Below are positions 60,047 to 64,000 of a stretch of 64,000 nucleotides of DNA, piece after piece; position 1 is the first letter of the stretch; every line of letters starts with the position of its first letter. This stretch comes from Sphingomonadaceae bacterium. GTDB lineage: Bacteria > Pseudomonadota > Alphaproteobacteria > Sphingomonadales > Sphingomonadaceae. The stretch covers positions 124,001-188,000 of the forward strand of contig CANFXW010000001.1 of assembly GCA_947451145.1 (NCBI GenBank). The letters run 5' to 3'. Under the pieces are notes generated by a model that was not told the DNA's origin, did no database searches, and saw only the letters and a program-made list of their open reading frames with translations. The position numbers and the translations under genes are program-made.

Positions 60047-61272
60047 GCTCGCCAGCGCGCCACAAAGAACCCGTCGAGCCCACCAGACCATTTCAGCATG
60101 CCGGGATCGGTGCGCAGCCAGCCCTCGGCGCTCGGCTCGACACTCTCGGGCAGTTCATCGGCGCGGATCGGATCGGGGGTGAGCGAAACGGCGCGGGCCT
60201 GATCCTCGCCCTCCTCCGGCTCCATCGAGCAGACGGCATAGACCAATTGTCCGCCCGGCTTCACCCAGCCGCCGGCGCGGGCCAGCAACTGCCCCTGCAG
60301 CTCGGCCATCTCGGCGATGTGCCGGTCGGTTATGCGGTGGAGCACATCAGGATGGCGGCGGCAGGTGCCGGTGGCGGTGCACGGCGCATCGAGCAGCACG
60401 GCATCGAATGGCGCTTCCGGTTCCCACTCCAGCGCGTTTGCGGTGACCAGTTCAGCGGAAAGACCGATGCGGGAGAGGTTCTCCTCCATGCGTTCCAGCC
60501 GCTTGGCACTGCTATCAAGCGCGGTAACCTGCCAACCGGCGGCAGCGAGTTGCAGCGTCTTGCCGCCGGGCGCAGCACAGAGATCGAGCACCGTTCGGCC
60601 TTCCCCCGCCCCCAGCAGCCGCGCAGGCAGGCTGGCGGCGAGATCCTGCACCCACCAGACGCCTTCGTTGAACCCCTCAAGGTTCTCGATAGCCCCGCCG
60701 CGCGGCAGGCGGACATGGCCGGGCATCAGCGAGACGCCGCCCAGCTTTTCGGCCCATTTGGCGGAGGTCGCCGGATCGCGCAGGGTCAGGTCGAGCGGCG
60801 GTGGAACGCTGAGGCCAACGGCCATCGCCTCGCCCGCTTCGCCCCAGCGCTCGGCCACATGCGGCGGGAGCGTGGGGTGCTTGGGCAGCTTCACGTCCTG
60901 CTTGGTCAACGTCGAGAACACCCCGTGCGCCAGCCGCTTCGGCCCGCCGACCAGCAGCGGCAGGGCGGTCGCGATAACCGCGTGCGGCGGCGTATCGAGC
61001 CGCAGCCAGCCCGCCAGCATGATCCGCAGCACCGAACGCACCTTGGCATCGGGCGCGAGCGGCAGACGGGTCGCCGAATCGATCAGATTATCAAGGTCGG
61101 TCATCCAGCGCAGCGATTCCGCCGCCAGCGCCAAGGCCAGCGCCCGGTCCGGCCCGCCGACAATCCCCTGACAGGCATTATGCCCCGCCTGATCGAGCGT
61201 CTCCCCCCGGTGAAGCACAGCATCAAGCAAACGAAGCGCCGCACGGCGCGCGGGAAGACCGGGAATATCCAT
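60043..61272 (-). CDS. rsmB: RsmB/NOP-type 16S rRNA (cytosine-C5) methyltransferase
   Basis: A 409-residue RNA methyltransferase with an N-terminal NusB-like helical domain (about 1-140, PARRAALRLLDAVLHRGETL) and a SAM-dependent Rossmann domain. Motif I is VLDLCAAPGGKTLQLA, the motif IV cysteine is in LLDAPCTATGTCRRHPDV, and the second catalytic cysteine is in YAVCSMEPEEGEDQ. Both cysteines characteristic of m5C methyltransferases are present. It is a core housekeeping gene, convergent with the small membrane protein. Confidence 0.9.
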   Translation of the reverse strand: MDIPGLPARRAALRLLDAVLHRGETLDQAGHNACQGIVGGPDRALALALAAESLRWMTDLDNLIDSATRLPLAPDAKVRSVLRIMLAGWLRLDTPPHAVIATALPLLVGGPKRLAHGVFSTLTKQDVKLPKHPTLPPHVAERWGEAGEAMAVGLSVPPPLDLTLRDPATSAKWAEKLGGVSLMPGHVRLPRGGAIENLEGFNEGVWWVQDLAASLPARLLGAGEGRTVLDLCAAPGGKTLQLAAAGWQVTALDSSAKRLERMEENLSRIGLSAELVTANALEWEPEAPFDAVLLDAPCTATGTCRRHPDVLHRITDRHIAEMAELQGQLLARAGGWVKPGGQLVYAVCSMEPEEGEDQARAVSLTPDPIRADELPESVEPSAEGWLRTDPGMLKWSGGLDGFFVARWRA

Positions 61273-61315
61273 ATGGGGTGCGCTTAGAGGGAAGTTGCAA
61301 GCAATGCCACACTTC

Positions 61316-61339
61316 TCCCCTCCCGCTTGCGGGAGGGGA
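61316..61339. repeat. Perfect palindromic intergenic repeat (CTCCCGC type)
   Basis: TCCCCTCCCGC and GCGGGAGGGGA form an 11-bp perfect palindrome around two T residues, upstream of rsmB. It is the kind of GC-rich REP-like element common in sphingomonad intergenic regions. Confidence 0.6.
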
Positions 61340-61375
61340 TGGGGGTGGGTCAGTTCAAATGCCCACCCTTCCCAT

Positions 61376-61521
61376 CTTCGTCATCCTGAACTCGTTTCAG
61401 GATCCATTGAGCCGCAAACTCAGTTCGTGCCGGAGAGCAGCAAACCGCGCGCCCTTGTGGCGGAACAGCACTTCAGCCTGCGCGGAGAAATGGATCCTGA
61501 AACGAGTTCAGGATGACGAAG
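61376..61521. repeat. 32-bp perfect inverted repeat pair (REP/BIME-like)
   Basis: The left arm 61376-61407 and right arm 61490-61521 are perfect inverted copies 82 bases apart; each arm itself holds an imperfect palindrome around TCCTGAAACGAGTTCAGGA. It fills the 295-base gap between rsmB and the DUF1674 gene. It is probably a dispersed intergenic mosaic element and not a mobile gene, since there is no open frame inside that I would credit. Confidence 0.75.
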
Positions 61522-61567
61522 CTGTTGTCGTTTGTGTGTCAGTCCGGAAGTGGCTATTATCCCGCCC

Positions 61568-61738
61568 ATGACAAAGCGAGCCACCCAACGCCCGAAAGAG
61601 TTCACCAAGCCCGCGCACTGGACCAACGACCCCGCGCCCGCCCCCGCTCCGGCCAAGGAAGGTGTCGAGGACCCGGCAGGCCTATCCCCCACCCGCTACG
61701 GCGACTGGGTGCGCGACGGGATTGCGGTGGATTTCTAA
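61568..61738 (+). CDS. DUF1674 protein (succinate dehydrogenase assembly factor 4 family)
   Basis: A 56-residue protein with the diagnostic C terminus DPAGLSPTRYGDWVRDGIAVDF split as GLSPTRYGDWVRDG plus IAVDF, matching the TRYGDWxxxGxxxDF signature of SDHAF4/DUF1674. In this family it helps assemble the flavoprotein subunit of complex II. The N-terminal half is proline- and alanine-rich. It overlaps the convergent hemH gene by four bases. Too short for many gene finders but well supported by the motif. Confidence 0.85.
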   Translation: MTKRATQRPKEFTKPAHWTNDPAPAPAPAKEGVEDPAGLSPTRYGDWVRDGIAVDF

Positions 61739-62748
61739 ACCCACCCCGCCAGTTCACGCCGCACCAGCGCCTCCAGCATCGCCATCCCGGCCTCGCTGTC
61801 ATTGAGGCAATCGAGTGCCGCGAAGTGTTCGCCGCCAGCCTCAACAAACTGCTCCTTGCCGCGGATCGCCAGTTCCTCGCGGGTTTCCAGACAGTCGGCG
61901 GAGAAGCCCGGAGCTGCGATGGCGAGCCGTTTGGTGCCCTTTTTCGCTTCGGCCACCAGCACCGCATCGGTCGCCGGTTCGAGCCATTTGGCGCGGCCAA
62001 AGCGCGACTGGAAGCTGGTTTCGACACGCAGGTCCGGCCATTCGCTGGCGAGCGCCTCGCCCAGCAGCCGCGCGGTCTTGCGGCATTGGCAGTGGTATGG
62101 ATCGCCGAGGTGCAGCGTCCGCTCGGGCATGCCGTGGAACGACAGCAACAGCACTTCGGGGCGGAAGGGTAATGCTGAGAGTTGACGCGCAGTATCGGTC
62201 CTAAGTGCCTCTATATGCTTGGCATTATCATAATAGGGTGGAAGAGTCCGCACCGCAGGCTGCCACCGCATCTTGGCCAGCGCATCCCCCATCGCGTCAA
62301 TCACCGTGGCTGTGGTCGCCCCGGAGTATTGCGGATAAAGCGGCGCAATCAGGATACGGTCACAGCACTGATCTTTGAGCTTCTGCAGCTGTGCACCCAT
62401 TGACGGATTGCCATAGCGCATCCCCCATTCAACCTGCACGCCCTGCCCCAGCCGCACCTGAAGCCCGCGCGCCTGTGCGGCGGTGACAGAGGCCAAGGGC
62501 GAGCCCTCGTCAGTCCAGACCTGGGCATAGGCATGGGCCGATTTTTTTGGCCGGGTACGCAGGATGATGCCGTTGAGGATTGGCCACCAGACCAGCTTCG
62601 GGATCTCCACCACGCGCCGGTCCATCAGGAATTCCGCCAGATAGCGCCGCACCGCCGCCGGAGTCGGCGCATCGGGCGTGCCGAGATTGACCAGCAGGAC
62701 GCCGATCTTGCCAAGTGGGGCTTCGGGGTGATTGGCGGGGCGGTTCAT
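61735..62748 (-). CDS. hemH: Ferrochelatase
   Basis: A 337-residue ferrochelatase that inserts iron into protoporphyrin IX. It shows VLLVNLGTPDAPT at the N terminus, RRVVEIP, the PLYPQYSGATTATV segment, LLSFHGMPERTLHLGDPYH with the metal-site histidine, and SFQSRFGRAKWLEPATD. The length is normal. It overlaps the upstream oxidase-like gene by four bases. An ordinary core gene. Confidence 0.95.
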   Translation of the reverse strand: MNRPANHPEAPLGKIGVLLVNLGTPDAPTPAAVRRYLAEFLMDRRVVEIPKLVWWPILNGIILRTRPKKSAHAYAQVWTDEGSPLASVTAAQARGLQVRLGQGVQVEWGMRYGNPSMGAQLQKLKDQCCDRILIAPLYPQYSGATTATVIDAMGDALAKMRWQPAVRTLPPYYDNAKHIEALRTDTARQLSALPFRPEVLLLSFHGMPERTLHLGDPYHCQCRKTARLLGEALASEWPDLRVETSFQSRFGRAKWLEPATDAVLVAEAKKGTKRLAIAAPGFSADCLETREELAIRGKEQFVEAGGEHFAALDCLNDSEAGMAMLEALVRRELAGWV

Positions 62749-64000
62749 TCGGCATCCTCAAGCAGGGGCAGTCGGCGGAACCGCAGGCCGGTGGCAGAAA
62801 ACAGAGCATTGGCGATAGCGGGGCCGATCACGGCCACGCCCAGTTCGCCGGGGTCGGAAGGTTTCTCATCGCTGTCGATGATCTCGATATCAATCTGCGG
62901 CGTATTGCCCAGCAGCGGCAGCGAAAGCCCGGAAAGCCGACCGACAAAGGGCAGGCCGTCGCCATAACCCGTCGCCGAACCCACCGCGAGGCCGAGGCCA
63001 TAGATCAGCCCGCCTTCGATCTGCTGGCGGGCAATATCGAGATTGATCACCCGGCCAATATCGACCGCCGCCGAAATCTTGTCGACCAGCACGCCATTGA
63101 TATCGCGCCGGGCGGTGACGATAACGGCAATGCAGCCGTCGCCGATCCGGTGACAGGCCAAGCCCTGCCCGCTCGAATCGCTGCCCCCATTCCATTGCGC
63201 CAAAGCCGAAACGCGCTGCAGGCACTGGCCGAGCCGGACATCGCTGCCGATCATCTCCATGCGGTAGGACAGAGGCTCGCGGTGCGCGGCCCCTGCCAGT
63301 TCATCGACGAAGCATTCGGTGAAGAATGCAGTGTAACCATGCGCAGAACCACGCATTTTCCCGGAAGGTAGGCCAATCGCCACCGGCACATGATCGAGCG
63401 CCATGTTGGGAATGGCATAGGGCGGCAGGCCGCCCTCCACCGCCATCGGATCAGCCTCGCCCTCGCTGTCGAGCATGGCCTCGACGGGCGTCTTGCCGTC
63501 AAACAGGCGGCGGCCGAACTCTGCTCCGGCAGGCGGCGCGGCGATGCGGGTGCGGAGCGCGAGAACCTGCCCGCCCTGCTCCGCCACTTTGGCCCATAGG
63601 ACAGCTGCCGCAGGCGTGCGTGGCAAACCCGCGAGATGCTCCTGCCAGCGTGACCATGTGAGCTGCACCGGCTTGCCGACTTCCTTGGCGATCAGCGCTG
63701 CTTCGACCGCGTGGGCGTGTTCCAGCCGCGCATCGAAGCTGCCACCGGCGGGCACGGGGTAGATAATCACGTCCTTGGCCGAGATCCCCAGCGCCTCTGC
63801 CGCCGCGCGCCGCGCCTGTTCGGGAGCTTGGGCAGCGAGCCAAAGCTCGAGCTTGCCATCGCGCAGCCGCGCGGTGCAGCTCGCGGTTTCAAGGCTGGCG
63901 TGGAGCCCCGGCGAAATGTCGTAGCGTAAGACAAGGCTGGGCCGCTCGCCGATAACCTCTTCGGGATCGCCAACCGTGGCAATGCGGTAAGTGACTTCCT
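62745..64000 (-). CDS. Molybdopterin-binding oxidoreductase, large subunit (isoquinoline 1-oxidoreductase beta-like), partial
   Basis: The open frame continues without a stop to the right edge, so only the C-terminal 417 residues are visible. The sequence has a cofactor-binding PSGKMRGSAHGYTAFFTEC segment and VGSATGYGDGLPF near the end, both typical of the xanthine-oxidase/isoquinoline oxidoreductase beta family. Earlier residues WLAAQAPEQARRAAAEALGI fit the same family. These enzymes hydroxylate N-heteroaromatic or aldehyde substrates with a Mo cofactor. It overlaps hemH by four bases. An alpha (2Fe-2S) subunit would be expected beyond the window. Confidence 0.8.
   Translation of the reverse strand, partial: EVTYRIATVGDPEEVIGERPSLVLRYDISPGLHASLETASCTARLRDGKLELWLAAQAPEQARRAAAEALGISAKDVIIYPVPAGGSFDARLEHAHAVEAALIAKEVGKPVQLTWSRWQEHLAGLPRTPAAAVLWAKVAEQGGQVLALRTRIAAPPAGAEFGRRLFDGKTPVEAMLDSEGEADPMAVEGGLPPYAIPNMALDHVPVAIGLPSGKMRGSAHGYTAFFTECFVDELAGAAHREPLSYRMEMIGSDVRLGQCLQRVSALAQWNGGSDSSGQGLACHRIGDGCIAVIVTARRDINGVLVDKISAAVDIGRVINLDIARQQIEGGLIYGLGLAVGSATGYGDGLPFVGRLSGLSLPLLGNTPQIDIEIIDSDEKPSDPGELGVAVIGPAIANALFSATGLRFRRLPLLEDAE

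Noticed and set aside
59911..61287. 458-codon plus-strand open frame opposite rsmB
   Set aside because: The antisense frame is arginine- and glutamine-rich with no domain; rsmB has intact catalytic motifs on the other strand.
1..64000. CRISPR array, prophage, integrase, plasmid replication gene or rRNA operon
   Set aside because: I saw no regularly spaced repeats, phage structural genes, recombinase motifs, replication genes or rRNA sequence in the window.

Overview
The window looks like a chromosome segment of a GC-rich alphaproteobacterium, most likely a sphingomonad of the Novosphingobium/Sphingobium type. This rests on the core genes at the right end (folK, aguB, msrA, an RsmB-type methyltransferase, a DUF1674 SDH assembly factor, hemH), on a sphingomonad-style TonB-dependent receptor, and on the class of palindromic intergenic repeats near 61.3-61.5 kb. 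The assignment is inferred from gene content and not from any database search.

From the left edge to about 57.5 kb, nearly every gene belongs to one large catabolic accessory region. From left to right it holds: an operon of ferredoxin, cytochrome P450, amidohydrolase, SnoaL-fold protein and SDR/epimerase (1-3.8 kb, minus); a crotonase facing a thiolase/DUF35 pair (4.0-6.5 kb); a PRISE-type enone reductase and a fused double acyl-CoA dehydrogenase (6.7-10.2 kb, plus); an operon of EthD-like protein, SDR, ACAD10/11-type dehydrogenase and APH-type kinase (10.4-14.1 kb, minus); an operon of Rieske oxygenase, PhyH dioxygenase, cupin and two amidohydrolases (14.3-20.1 kb, plus); an aldehyde dehydrogenase and an acyl-CoA synthetase (20.1-23.3 kb); a seven-gene minus operon (23.3-29.0 kb) with HSD10-like SDR, Zn-alcohol dehydrogenase, crotonase, DUF3237 protein, lipocalin-like protein, second APH kinase and small helical protein; an eleven-gene plus operon (29.1-38.7 kb) with a second P450, a paired acyl-CoA dehydrogenase, an epoxide-hydrolase-like protein, SDR, three SnoaL proteins, a luciferase-like monooxygenase and a KstD-like flavoprotein; a second thiolase/DUF35 pair, AtuA and an amidohydrolase (38.7-44.3 kb); and finally a CoA-transferase, three SDRs, TonB receptor, AraC and IclR regulators, a sulfotransferase, a second lipocalin-like protein and a second luciferase-like protein (44.7-57.5 kb).

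Together these genes make up most of a beta-oxidation-like route for a large hydrophobic substrate. Uptake would be by the TonB receptor and activation by the AMP ligase and CoA-transferase. Side-chain dehydrogenation would use alpha/beta-paired and fused acyl-CoA dehydrogenases. Hydration and oxidation would follow (crotonases, HSD10-like SDR), then retro-aldol or thiolytic release (thiolase/DUF35), with oxidation of released aldehydes (ALDH, ADH). Two P450s, a Rieske oxygenase, a PhyH dioxygenase, a KstD-like Delta1-dehydrogenase and a PRISE reductase would act on the ring skeleton. The paired acyl-CoA dehydrogenases, Ltp2-like aldolase and KstD-like enzyme recall steroid side-chain pathways; AtuA and the epoxide-hydrolase-like protein recall terpenoids. 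A steroid-like or polycyclic terpenoid substrate is my best inference, but the sequence does not settle it. No MaoC hydratase, ring-cleaving extradiol dioxygenase or P450 reductase is visible.

A tRNA-Lys(UUU) gene at 57.66-57.74 kb marks the change to ordinary core genes, and its 3' end faces the catabolic region, the usual geometry for an island inserted at a tRNA. No integrase or transposase gene is present in the window. The gene at each edge is cut: an NAD-dependent epimerase/SDR on the left and a molybdopterin-binding aldehyde oxidase/isoquinoline oxidoreductase-like subunit on the right.
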